NCBI GenBank assembly: GCA_943328885.2
Contig: CALQBT020000002.1
Span: 1-22,970 of the forward strand
DNA length: 22,970 nucleotides
Direction of reading: 5' to 3'
From: Bordetella parapertussis
GTDB taxonomy: Bacteria; Pseudomonadota; Gammaproteobacteria; Burkholderiales; Burkholderiaceae_C
In this document: piece by piece, positions 14,971-22,313 of the stretch
Position numbering within the stretch: the stretch's first letter is position 1
Layout: each line of letters starts with the position of its first letter
The notes under the pieces: model-generated
Seen by the model: the letters and a program-made list of their open reading frames with translations, nothing else
What the model was told of the DNA's origin: nothing
The model's database searches: none
Program-made: the position numbers and the translations under genes

Positions 14971-16062
14971 TCAGTCCAGCCAGCGTTCGAGGTGTTCGGC
15001 GACAAAGGCGTCGTCGCTCAGATCGTGGTGTGTTGCCAGCACCCGGTCGATCTCCTGCGCCTGGCCGGCGCTCAGGCCCTCCTCGGGGTCCAGGCACCAG
15101 ATGCCTTCGAGCAGGCCTTGGCGGCGCAGCACTTCATGGCAACCCGCGATGCAGCCGCGAAAGTCGTTGGCGACGTCGAAGAATGCGCTGTTGCAGTCGG
15201 TGACGCGGCTGTCCAGCGCCAGCAGTTCGGCGTCGACCGGGGCTTGCGCGCGGGTCGCCGCATGGCAGCGCGCCAGCAGTTCGACCGCGCTGCGGGTCCA
15301 GACCGACCAGTGGCCGAGCAAGCCGCCGCGAAACCGCAGCGTGACTGGCCGGCCCTCGCGCGTCAGCGTGAACGGCGTGATCAGGTCGAGCACGATGTGG
15401 TCGTCGTTGCCGGTGTACAGCGCGATGCGCTGCTCGGCACCTGCCTCGACGACGCCTCGAAGCACGTCGAGCGTGCGGTAGCGGTTGAAGGGCGCGACCT
15501 TGATCGCCACGACATTGGCGATGGCCGCGAAACGGGTCCAGAACCCGGCGCCCAGTGCCAGCCCGCCAACCGCTGGTTGCAGGTAGAAGCCGACCAGTGG
15601 GATCTCGCTCGCCAAGGCTTCGCAGTGCTCGATCAACGCGTCTTCGCTGGCACCTTTCATCGCGGCCAGGCTGAGCAGCCCCGCCTGGTAACCGAGTTGG
15701 CGAGCGATGCGCGCCTCAGCCATCGCCTGCTCGGTGCGACCGCACAGGCCGGCCACCATCACCCGGGGCTGCGGCTGCGGGTTCCAGGTTCGGGCGGTGT
15801 CGGCTGCCAGGCTCAGGACTTGCTCGAACATCCCGCGCTCGCGAATCGCGAACTGTGTGGTGTGCACCCCGACCGCCAATCCGCCGGCGCCGGCATCGAG
15901 GTAATAGCGGGTCAAGGCGCGTTGGCGGTGCGGATCGAGTTCGCGCCTGGCATTCAGCGCCAGCGGATGGGCGGGAATGACCAGGCCGCCCTGCAACGCA
16001 GATCGCCATCCTTGCGGCCCGGCATCGGGCGCTGTCGTCAAAGGCTGCACGGGTTTTTCCAT
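14971..16062 (-). CDS. Dihydrodipicolinate synthase (DapA) family aldolase/lyase
   Basis: A 363-residue class I aldolase-like TIM barrel, longer than DapA (about 290). The Schiff-base lysine is K188 (VVAIKVAPFN) and the catalytic tyrosine Y160 (LVGFYLQPAVGG). Their 28-residue spacing equals that of E. coli DapA (Tyr133/Lys161). The substrate-carboxylate loop, GTTGE in DapA, reads GVHTT here, so the substrate is probably not pyruvate plus aspartate semialdehyde. The C-terminal 80 residues are an extension of the type seen in uncharacterised family members. The family performs aldol cleavage or condensation and dehydration of 2-keto acids; some act as hydratase-aldolases in aromatic catabolism. 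It starts 3 bases after the GNAT gene stop. Reaction here unknown. Confidence 0.85.
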   Translation of the reverse strand: MEKPVQPLTTAPDAGPQGWRSALQGGLVIPAHPLALNARRELDPHRQRALTRYYLDAGAGGLAVGVHTTQFAIRERGMFEQVLSLAADTARTWNPQPQPRVMVAGLCGRTEQAMAEARIARQLGYQAGLLSLAAMKGASEDALIEHCEALASEIPLVGFYLQPAVGGLALGAGFWTRFAAIANVVAIKVAPFNRYRTLDVLRGVVEAGAEQRIALYTGNDDHIVLDLITPFTLTREGRPVTLRFRGGLLGHWSVWTRSAVELLARCHAATRAQAPVDAELLALDSRVTDCNSAFFDVANDFRGCIAGCHEVLRRQGLLEGIWCLDPEEGLSAGQAQEIDRVLATHHDLSDDAFVAEHLERWLD

Positions 16063-16065
16063 GGC

Positions 16066-16923
16066 TCAGCCGAACTCCGGGCCAGCGACGACGAAGAGCC
16101 TGGCGCTGCCTGCTAGGGACCGGGCATCTCCCAGCGCCATGCGCTGGAACGGGCGCTGCTGGCGAAATCCCCGGCTTTGAAGCGCTGCGGTGAGCGCCGC
16201 CCAGCGCGTGGGAACGTCCAGGAACACCCGACCCTGCAGCCCGGCCAGGGCTGTGGCGAGCAAGGCGATGGCAGCGGGCTCATCGGGGGCCACCAGCGGC
16301 CCGATCTGCGCGGCGCGCAGGCCGGCACGCAAGACCACGAAGCCCTGTGCGTCGTGCGACACCCAGGCCCGCGTGTCGCGTCGCGACAAGAAAGCCTCGA
16401 GCAGGAATCGCCGTTCGACCAGGCTGGCCGAGGCATCGAGCGCGCAGACCTGGTCGAGGTCTGCCGCGCCGGCCGGGCCGATGTCGCTGCGCCCGGCCTG
16501 TTCGGCGGCAGCCGCTGGCGCCAACTCGGCTTCCCAGCGCTCAAAGGACAGACCGGGCACAAAGCCTAGCCGCCGATACACCGGCGCGCCGGCCGGCGTG
16601 GCATCGAGCACCGGCGTGACGCCGGCTTGACGCAGAGAGTCGACGCAGTCGTTGAGGAGTTCAGTGGCGAGTCCGCGGTGGCGCCAGGTCGGGTCGACCA
16701 GCACCATCGAGATCCAGCCTTGGCCGCCGCCATAGGGCAGCGCAGCCGCGGTCGCGACCAGCAATCCCGCGGCATCACGAATGCCTTGCACCTGGCCGTG
16801 AGCGATGAAGACAGCCCAGTCTTCGGCCGTCTGGTTCCAGCCGCAGGCGCCCGACAAGGCCAGCGCGCCAGCGATGTCGTCGACCGTGACGCGACCGCGA
16901 CTCAGCGATTCAGAAACGGCCAT
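16066..16923 (-). CDS. GNAT-family N-acetyltransferase with C-terminal Acetyltransf_18-like domain
   Basis: A 285-residue protein. The N-terminal GNAT fold (about 10-130) shows WISMVLVDPTWRHRGLATEL, where R-x-R-G-L-A is the acetyl-CoA pyrophosphate loop, then APVYRRLGFV, the usual last strand. The C-terminal half (about 150-285; LRAGLRAAQIGPLVAP, then VFLDVPTRW) looks like the second, degenerate GNAT-like domain found in this two-domain group. ATG 16923 lies inside the end of the epimerase gene (14-base overlap), pointing to coupled translation. It could acylate an amine produced or used in the pathway; the acceptor cannot be deduced. Confidence 0.85.
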   Translation of the reverse strand: MAVSESLSRGRVTVDDIAGALALSGACGWNQTAEDWAVFIAHGQVQGIRDAAGLLVATAAALPYGGGQGWISMVLVDPTWRHRGLATELLNDCVDSLRQAGVTPVLDATPAGAPVYRRLGFVPGLSFERWEAELAPAAAAEQAGRSDIGPAGAADLDQVCALDASASLVERRFLLEAFLSRRDTRAWVSHDAQGFVVLRAGLRAAQIGPLVAPDEPAAIALLATALAGLQGRVFLDVPTRWAALTAALQSRGFRQQRPFQRMALGDARSLAGSARLFVVAGPEFG

Positions 16924-17971
16924 CACGGGTCTCGAACTTGGTGGGCTTGTTGTAGGTCGGTCCATCGCTGGCGACCCAATCGGCGACCCAATCGAGCATC
17001 GCTGTCAGTGGCACCACCGGTTCGCCGAACAAGGCGCAGGCCTGGGTGGTGTCCGACAGCAAGGCGGTGTCGGCCTCCTGGCCGACGATGTGCGCCGGCT
17101 TGCCCAGGCGCTGGCCGAACTGCTGCGCCAACCAGCGCACCGACAAGGTCTGCGCGCCGGTGCAATTGATCGGCGTCGTCGGGTTGGTGCAGTGGCGCAG
17201 GCAGCGCAAGATCTGCGCGTTGGCGTCGCCCTGCCAGATCACGTTGACATGGCCCATGGTCACGTCGATCGCGGTGCCCGCAGCCACGCGCGTGGCGATG
17301 TCGAGCAGCACGCCATAGCGCAGGTCGATCGCGTAGTTCAATCGAACGATCCGCCCTGGTGTTGCGTGCTGGGCCGAGAAGTGCTCGAACATGCGCTCGC
17401 GGCCGACGCAGGACTGCGCGTACTCGCCGATGGGCGACAGCGCTGTTGCCTCGGTCGCGCCCGAGCTTGCCGACGCGGTCAATGGGTAGACGTTGCCGGT
17501 CGAGATTGCGACGATGCGCGAGGCGCGAAAGACCTGGGCCACGCCGGACGGCACCCAGGTGTTCATCGCCCAGGTCAGCGGCAGATTGCCTGTCGCGCCA
17601 AACTTGTGGCCTGCGGCGAACACGATGTTGGGCGGGCGCGGCAGGCTGGCCAGGGCGGCGGGGTCTAGCAGATCGGCGGCGATCGTCTCGACGCCCCAGG
17701 CCTCCAGGCGTTCGCGCACTTTCGGGTCGCTGAACCGTGCGACGCCGACCACGCGCCGGTGCGGGCTGGCCCGTTTGGCCAAGCGGGCCAGCGTGGGCCC
17801 CATCTTGCCCGCCACGCCCAGGATCATCAGGTCGCCATCGACCTGCGCCAGGTCGTCGATCAAGGCCTGGGTCGGCTGGCTCAGCAAGTCTTCGAGCTCG
17901 GCGACCGAAGCCAGGCGGCGCGGCAGCCGGGTCGCGTCGAGCAGAGAAGGCGGCGAGCCGTTCATGGCCAT
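16910..17971 (-). CDS. NAD-dependent epimerase/dehydratase (extended SDR) family protein with altered YxxxK
   Basis: A 353-residue Rossmann protein. The dinucleotide loop is G52-V-A-G55-K-M-G58, preceded by a 45-residue N-terminal extension. The serine motif is ISTGNVYP (S157), matching S.G.VYG of extended SDRs. The catalytic tyrosine segment reads Y184-A-Q-S-C188: cysteine (codon at 17408-17410) replaces the usual lysine. GHVNVIWQGD and INCTGAQTLSVRWLAQQ are typical of the substrate domain. Redox chemistry that needs the lysine may be lost or changed. ATG 17971 is used; ATG 17965 in the same frame is equally possible. It is the first gene of the long minus-strand series and is followed by the overlapping GNAT gene. 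Confidence 0.85.
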   Translation of the reverse strand: MAMNGSPPSLLDATRLPRRLASVAELEDLLSQPTQALIDDLAQVDGDLMILGVAGKMGPTLARLAKRASPHRRVVGVARFSDPKVRERLEAWGVETIAADLLDPAALASLPRPPNIVFAAGHKFGATGNLPLTWAMNTWVPSGVAQVFRASRIVAISTGNVYPLTASASSGATEATALSPIGEYAQSCVGRERMFEHFSAQHATPGRIVRLNYAIDLRYGVLLDIATRVAAGTAIDVTMGHVNVIWQGDANAQILRCLRHCTNPTTPINCTGAQTLSVRWLAQQFGQRLGKPAHIVGQEADTALLSDTTQACALFGEPVVPLTAMLDWVADWVASDGPTYNKPTKFETRDGRF

Positions 17972-18366
17972 TGCTTTGCGAAGACCGGGGCCAGCGCCAT
18001 GGATCAGGCCATGACGGCAGATTGCCGGGGGGGAGGGAGTGTGTTGCGATGATGCCAGTCCTTGCGGCTCGGGCTGGCGTGAAAACCCTCGCCCTTTGGG
18101 CGGCGGCTGGCCGCGCCGCTGCCTCTTCGGCGCTGCGGATCCGCCTCAATACAAGACCGACAGGTCGGACTGTGATTGATCGGCCGACCGCTTGCCTCTC
18201 GTCGAGCCACGAGCTGGCATGAGGGTTTTCATCGTCTTTGCGCGCCACGAACCCGCCGGGCTCGACCATCTCCGGAGAGCAACCGGTCGAGACCGTCAGC
18301 ATCGCGCAGCGACCCCTGAGCCCATCGCTGTCCATTCGCTGGCCCTTGCCGTAGACCACCGCTGGC
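17972..18366. other. 395-base non-coding stretch between the ferredoxin and epimerase genes
   Basis: No convincing gene is seen on either strand. It contains the second operator-like palindrome (18154-18171), GC-rich imperfect inverted repeats such as GCCAG...CTGGC at about 18051-18075 and GCGCCG...CGGCGC at about 18114-18134, and no T-run. It probably holds the end of the ferredoxin transcript and the promoter of the minus-strand series, though no good -35/-10 pair is evident. Confidence 0.5.
18154..18171. promoter_or_regulatory. Operator-like palindrome, second copy (AGACCGACAGGTCGGACT)
   Basis: An 18-bp palindrome with seven of nine base pairs symmetric and a perfect CCGAC-AG-GTCGG core. 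It is identical at 15 of 18 positions to the palindrome in the oxygenase promoter at 18783-18800, and both are followed by [AG]T[GT]ATTG. It lies 183 bases upstream of the epimerase start. This suggests that the same regulator also controls the minus-strand series, but no clear promoter overlaps it. Confidence 0.5.
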
Positions 18367-18687
18367 TCAGGATTGATCGACTGGCAGGCGGATGACGATG
18401 CCGTCGAGTTCTGCGCACATCTTGATCTGGCAACACAGCCGGCTGTTCGCGCGGGGGTCGAGCGCGGCTTCGAGCATGAAGCGTTCGCTCTCGCCCATCG
18501 GCGGCAAGCGGTCGAACCAGGGCGGATCGACATAAGCGTGGCAGGTCGCGCAACTGCAGGCGCCGCCGCAGTCGCCCAGGATGCCGGGCACCGAGTGGTC
18601 GAGTGCGAGCTGCATCAGCGTGCGGTCGAGCGGCGCCTGCACGCGATGGCTGCTGCCGTCGCTGTGGACGAAGGTCACGGTGGCCAT
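18367..18687 (-). CDS. [2Fe-2S] ferredoxin, putidaredoxin/adrenodoxin type
   Basis: A 106-residue plant/vertebrate-type [2Fe-2S] ferredoxin. The cluster ligands are C40, C46 and C49 in DCGGACSCATC, and C86 in RLCCQI, the C-x5-C-x2-C-x36-C pattern of putidaredoxin. It would carry electrons one at a time from a reductase to an oxygenase. ATG 18687 follows from homology (MATVTFV); no Shine-Dalgarno is visible. It is divergent from the oxygenase alpha gene and shares the 183-base region holding the palindromic operator, so it is the natural donor to that oxygenase. No ferredoxin reductase gene is in the window; a shared or distant one is needed. P450 systems also use this ferredoxin type, but no P450 is present here. 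Confidence 0.93.
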   Translation of the reverse strand: MATVTFVHSDGSSHRVQAPLDRTLMQLALDHSVPGILGDCGGACSCATCHAYVDPPWFDRLPPMGESERFMLEAALDPRANSRLCCQIKMCAELDGIVIRLPVDQS

Positions 18688-18775
18688 CAAGGAGGTCTCG
18701 CTGTCTGCGGCAGGGGCTTGGCGGTGGGTGCGGCGGGTCAAGCGAGCAGCCGCAGTCCGGGTGCTCAGAGAAGTT

Positions 18776-18805
18776 TTGACATAGTCCGTCCGGTCGGACT
18801 ATTAT
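18776..18805 (+). promoter_or_regulatory. Sigma-70-type promoter of the oxygenase operon (TTGACA-18-TATTAT)
   Basis: A perfect -35 (TTGACA, 18776-18781) and a near-consensus -10 (TATTAT, 18800-18805) are 18 bp apart. Transcription would start near 18812, about 60 bases before the alpha-subunit start codon. The spacer consists of the palindrome at 18783-18800, so a bound regulator would directly block RNA polymerase. Confidence 0.75.
18781..18802. promoter_or_regulatory. Operator palindrome within the oxygenase promoter spacer
   Basis: The 18-bp core AGTCCGTCCGGTCGGACT has eight of nine pairs symmetric, and two more flanking pairs (AT...AT) extend it to 22 bp with a single mismatch. Size, near-perfect symmetry and the GAC/GTC-rich core are like operators of TetR-family repressors of catabolic genes, as inferred from family knowledge. 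It is also upstream of the divergent ferredoxin gene, so one site could control both. A related site is at 18154-18171. Confidence 0.7.
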
Positions 18806-18870
18806 TGCGCCAGCCGCGCTGCTGCGCAAGAGCGTTGCCAAGCCTGCAAGGCCCGCCCGGAGATGAAAAC

Positions 18871-20157
18871 TTGACCCAGCCCTCGATCCCGAGAACGATC
18901 CCGATCGCCGCTGCCGGCCCGCAGTGGGACCAGCTGATCAGGCCGGCGCATGTGCATGGCTCGCTCTACACCGACCCGGCGATCTTCCAGGCCGAACTGC
19001 ACAAGATCTGGTACCGGACCTGGGTCTACGTCGGGCACGAGAGCGAAGTGCCCCAGCCCAACGACTACGTGATGAAGTCGATCGGCCCGGAGCCGATCAT
19101 CATGACGCGGGGCCGCGAACGCCAGGTCCATCTGCTGCACAACCGCTGCCCGCACCGTGGCAACCGGGTCTGCATGACCGACAAAGGCAACGCGCGGTCC
19201 TTCACCTGCCCCTACCACGGTTGGACCTTCGGCAACGATGGCGCGCTGCGTGGCTACCCCTTCCCATCGGGCTACGAGGGCGCCGACCGCAGCGAGCTGG
19301 GGCTGGGTCGGGTCGCGCGGGTAGCGTCCTACAAGGGATTCGTGTTCGGCTCGTTCGCCGCCGACGGCGAATCGCTGCTCGAGCATCTGGGCGCCGCAGC
19401 GGGGGCGATCGACGCGCTGTGCCTGACCTCGCCCGAAGGCGAGGTCGAGGTCACCGCTGGCTACCTCAAGCACAAGGTCGATGCGAACTGGAAGTTCCTG
19501 GTCGAGAACGAGACCGACGGCTACCACCCGTCCTTCGTCCACGCGTCGATCTTCGAGGTTGCCAGGAGCGGCATCGGCTCGCTCTACAGCGCGGAGTCGT
19601 CCGCCGTGTCTCGCTACCTCGGCAAGGGTCATTCCGAGAACGACTTGCGGCCCGAGTTTCGCAAGCGAGACCAGCCGATGAGCTGGTTCAACACCAGCGC
19701 CGACCGCTTGCCCGACTACAGCGCTGCGATGACCGCCGCCTATGGGGCCGACAAGGCGCGCCACATCATGATCGAGGGCACGCCGCACATCATGATTTTC
19801 CCCAACCTGTTCATCGCCGAGATCCAGCTCTTCGTGATCCAGCCGCTGGCCGTGGGCGAGACGGTCCAACATGTCACCGCGCTGCAGTTCAAGGGCGCGC
19901 CTGACCTGAACCGGCGCTTGCGCCAGCAGACCATGGGGTCGGTCGGACCCGCGGGATTCCTGCTCGCCGACGATGCCGAGATGTACGAGCGCACCCAACT
20001 CGGCGTGCAGTCCAGCCAGCCCGAATGGTTGTTTCTGGGCCGTGGCCTGCACCGCGAGCGGGCCGACGCCGATGGCCACCCGATCGGCGACGCGACCGAC
20101 GAGACGCCGAGCCGTGGCATCTGGCGGCACTACAAATCCTTGATGGAAGCCGCGTGA
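18871..20157 (+). CDS. Aromatic ring-hydroxylating oxygenase, alpha (large, catalytic) subunit
   Basis: A 428-residue Rieske oxygenase alpha subunit. The Rieske [2Fe-2S] ligands are C93-x-H95 (NRCPHRGN) and C113-x2-H116 (FTCPYHGW), with the canonical 17 residues between the pairs. The mononuclear iron site is H219 and H224 in NETDGYHPSFVHAS, with D367 or D368 (LLADDAEMYE) as third ligand and D216 as the bridge between subunits, spaced as in naphthalene dioxygenase. It inserts O2 into an aromatic or similar substrate. The start is a TTG at 18871 preceded by GGAG (18859-18862); the only nearby ATG (18863) is out of frame and ends after three codons. The stop overlaps the beta-subunit ATG (TGATG). 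The overall pattern is nearer to benzoate/anthranilate/salicylate-type enzymes than to phthalate oxygenases, but the substrate cannot be assigned. Confidence 0.93.
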   Translation: MTQPSIPRTIPIAAAGPQWDQLIRPAHVHGSLYTDPAIFQAELHKIWYRTWVYVGHESEVPQPNDYVMKSIGPEPIIMTRGRERQVHLLHNRCPHRGNRVCMTDKGNARSFTCPYHGWTFGNDGALRGYPFPSGYEGADRSELGLGRVARVASYKGFVFGSFAADGESLLEHLGAAAGAIDALCLTSPEGEVEVTAGYLKHKVDANWKFLVENETDGYHPSFVHASIFEVARSGIGSLYSAESSAVSRYLGKGHSENDLRPEFRKRDQPMSWFNTSADRLPDYSAAMTAAYGADKARHIMIEGTPHIMIFPNLFIAEIQLFVIQPLAVGETVQHVTALQFKGAPDLNRRLRQQTMGSVGPAGFLLADDAEMYERTQLGVQSSQPEWLFLGRGLHRERADADGHPIGDATDETPSRGIWRHYKSLMEAA

Positions 20158-20648
20158 TGGCCCTGTCGACTGAAGACCGCGCGCTGCTCGACGAGGTGAC
20201 GCAGTTCATCTACCGCGAGGCGCGGCTGCAGGACGAGCACGCCTACGATGCCTGGGAGGCTTTGTGGACTGACGACGGCGTCTACTGGATCCCGGCCAAC
20301 GGCGAGGGCGGCGACCCCGAGCTGGAGATGTCCATCGTCTACGACAACCGCTCACGCATCGCGCTGCGCATCAAACAGTTCCACACCGGCAAACGATTCA
20401 GCCAGACGCCGCGATCGCGCTTGCGGCGTCTCGTCTCGAACATCGAAATCCTCGAGCAGGACGCGCTGCACATCCGCGTGGCGAGCAATGCGATGGTGTT
20501 CGAGTCGAACCGGCGCGGCGACCGCGTCTGGGCCTCGCGCAACGAGTACAAGCTGCGCCGAGAAGGCGATGGCTTGCGGATGGCGGCCAAGAAGGTGGTT
20601 CTCGTCAACAACGATACGGCGCTGTACACGATGGCTTTCCTGATCTGA
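20157..20648 (+). CDS. Aromatic ring-hydroxylating oxygenase, beta (small) subunit
   Basis: A 163-residue SnoaL/NTF2-like cone protein, normal length for the beta subunits of alpha3beta3 oxygenases. Typical features are the N-terminal helix VTQFIYREARLQDEHAYDAW, the WTDDGVYWIPA segment, and the RRLVSNIEI and NAMVFESNRRGDRVWASRNE-type strands. It has a structural role and no catalytic metal ligands. Its ATG overlaps the alpha stop, so the two subunits are made in a coupled way. Confidence 0.93.
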   Translation: MALSTEDRALLDEVTQFIYREARLQDEHAYDAWEALWTDDGVYWIPANGEGGDPELEMSIVYDNRSRIALRIKQFHTGKRFSQTPRSRLRRLVSNIEILEQDALHIRVASNAMVFESNRRGDRVWASRNEYKLRREGDGLRMAAKKVVLVNNDTALYTMAFLI

Positions 20649-20679
20649 ACCCAAACGCTCACCCCGACAAGGCACAAGC

Positions 20680-21516
20680 ATGACGCGAGACAAACTGCAA
20701 GACCCTCCCAGCCAGGCGCTGGTCACCGAGGGGCCTGTGCTGCTGACGCTGGACGCCGACGGCGTGGCCCATGTGCGGCTGAACCGGCCCGAATCTGCCA
20801 ACGGCCTGAACATGGAGCTGCTCAAGGCCTTGCACGAGGTCTTGATGCAAGTCCACGGCGACGGCCGGGTTCGCGCCGTGCTGCTGACCGGCGAGGGCAA
20901 GAACTTCTGTGCCGGCGGCGATGTCCACACCTTTCTGTCCAAGGGCGAGGCCTTGCCCGATTACATCCGCATGGCGACCTCGTACCTGCAGATCGTCGCC
21001 TCGCTACTGATGCGATTGAATCCGCCGGTGGTCGCTGCCATTCAAGGTTATGCCGCTGGTGGTGGCGGCATGGGACTGGTGTGTTCGTCCGACATGGTGG
21101 TCGCTGGCGCATCGGCCAAATTCCTCGCTGGTGCGACGCGCGTGGCGATGGTGCCCGACGCCGGCGTTTCGGTGTCGCTGACCCAGCTGGTCGGGTTTCG
21201 CAAGGCGGTCGAGATCTTGATGCTCAACCCGGTCATCAGCGCCGCCGAGGCGCTGGCGATGGGCTTGATCACCCGCGTCGTCCCCGATGAGCAGCTGTTC
21301 GACTCGGCGCTCGCGCTCGCGCGTCAACTCGCCGCGGGTGCGCCTGCGGCCTTGGCCGGCACCAAGCGGCTGCTGTGGAACGGCATCGGCCAGGGCGTCG
21401 AGGCCTGCATGCCCGAGGAAAATCGCACCCAGGCCCAGCTCTGCGGCATGCGCGATGCGCTCGAAGGCCTGGCCGCGGTGATCGACAAGCGCACCCCCAC
21501 TTTCACGGGGCGCTGA
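20680..21516 (+). CDS. Crotonase-family protein, PaaG-like isomerase type (probably not a hydratase)
   Basis: A 278-residue crotonase-fold protein acting on a CoA thioester. The oxyanion-hole segments are FCAGGD (76-81) and YAAGGGGMG (124-132). The two hydratase glutamates are absent: the first position is Gly132 and the second is Ala152/Thr153. Instead the acid is D160 in VPDAG, the position used by PaaG-type 1,2-epoxyphenylacetyl-CoA isomerases and other enoyl-CoA isomerases. Isomerisation or ring rearrangement of an oxygenated CoA ester is therefore more likely than hydration. It follows the oxygenase beta gene by 31 bases and is followed by the SDR gene after one base, so it belongs to the same operon. 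Substrate unknown. Confidence 0.9.
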   Translation: MTRDKLQDPPSQALVTEGPVLLTLDADGVAHVRLNRPESANGLNMELLKALHEVLMQVHGDGRVRAVLLTGEGKNFCAGGDVHTFLSKGEALPDYIRMATSYLQIVASLLMRLNPPVVAAIQGYAAGGGGMGLVCSSDMVVAGASAKFLAGATRVAMVPDAGVSVSLTQLVGFRKAVEILMLNPVISAAEALAMGLITRVVPDEQLFDSALALARQLAAGAPAALAGTKRLLWNGIGQGVEACMPEENRTQAQLCGMRDALEGLAAVIDKRTPTFTGR

Positions 21517-21517
21517 G

Positions 21518-22258
21518 ATGGGCGAGTCCACGCTGGCCGGACGGCGGGTCTTCCTGACCGGTGGCGCCAAGGGCATAGGCGCGGCGATCGCGCGGCGCCT
21601 GGCTGCTGACGGCGCGCAGGTGCTGATCGCCGACATCGACATCGACGGCGCGAGCGCGCTGGCCTCGGCGATCGGCGCGGCTGCGGTGCAACTCGACGTC
21701 ACCGACCTCGACCGGGTTCGCGAGGTGATAGCCTCGTGTGGGCCGTTCCAGATCTTGGTCAACAACGCCGGGGTTGACCAGCACGCTTTCTTCACCAAGA
21801 CCACGCCCGCGGATTGGCGCAGGCTGCTCGCGATCAACCTCGAAGCGGTGTTTGCGACCACCCACGCCGTGCTGCCGGCGATGCAGGCGGCGGGCTTTGG
21901 CCGCATCGTCAACATCGGTTCTGAGGCCGGTCGTCTGGGCTCGATGGGGGCGGCGGTCTACGCCGCTGCCAAGGGCGGGGTGATCGCTTTCACCCAGTCG
22001 ATCGCGCGCGAGAACGGCCGCAAAGGCATCACCGCCAACGTCATCGCACCGGGTCCGGTCGACACCCCGCTGCTGCGTCAGGCGGTGGCCTTGGGCGGCG
22101 ACAAGCTGTTGCAGGCGATGACCTCGGCCACGCTGGTCAACCGGCTCGGCACGCCCGACGAGGTGGCCGCCGCGGTGGCTTTCCTGGTCTCGGACGCGGC
22201 CGGCTTCATCACCGGCGAGACGCTGGGCGTGTCGGGCGGCATGGGCTGCGGCGCATGA
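21518..22258 (+). CDS. Short-chain dehydrogenase/reductase (SDR), BadH/FabG-like
   Basis: A 246-residue classical SDR. The nucleotide loop is TGGAKGIG (14-21), with D39 at the end of strand 2 favouring NAD+ over NADP+, then D60, NNAG (82-85), N107, S135 (NIGSEAG) and Y148-x3-K152 (YAAAK): a complete catalytic tetrad. It would oxidise a secondary alcohol: a hydroxyacyl-CoA as in BadH (2-hydroxycyclohexanecarboxyl-CoA dehydrogenase), or a cis-dihydrodiol as in some oxygenase pathways. The start lies one base after the crotonase stop (TGAGATG), indicating coupled translation. Both roles fit the operon; the sequence does not decide between them. Confidence 0.92.
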   Translation: MGESTLAGRRVFLTGGAKGIGAAIARRLAADGAQVLIADIDIDGASALASAIGAAAVQLDVTDLDRVREVIASCGPFQILVNNAGVDQHAFFTKTTPADWRRLLAINLEAVFATTHAVLPAMQAAGFGRIVNIGSEAGRLGSMGAAVYAAAKGGVIAFTQSIARENGRKGITANVIAPGPVDTPLLRQAVALGGDKLLQAMTSATLVNRLGTPDEVAAAVAFLVSDAAGFITGETLGVSGGMGCGA

Positions 22259-22313
22259 GCCGGGCGGCGCAGTCCCAGGTCGGCTGACTCACCACCTTTC
22301 ACGGAAAAACTTC

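Noticed and set aside
18004..18395. Short frames on both strands in the ferredoxin-epimerase gap
   Set aside because: No Shine-Dalgarno, no motif, and GC repeats run through them; treated as non-coding.
16923..18533. Minus-strand frame of 536 codons spanning the epimerase gene and the intergenic space
   Set aside because: It is the wrong frame over the epimerase, Arg/Ala-rich, with no homology; the real frame shows clear Rossmann and SDR motifs.
18802..20130. Minus-strand frame of 442 codons
   Set aside because: Antisense to the oxygenase alpha gene, whose Rieske and iron-site motifs are unmistakable.
22271..22289. AGTC...GACT with GGTCGG between the SDR and flavoprotein genes, as a third operator copy
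   Set aside because: Only half of the motif matches and the symmetry is poor; probably chance.
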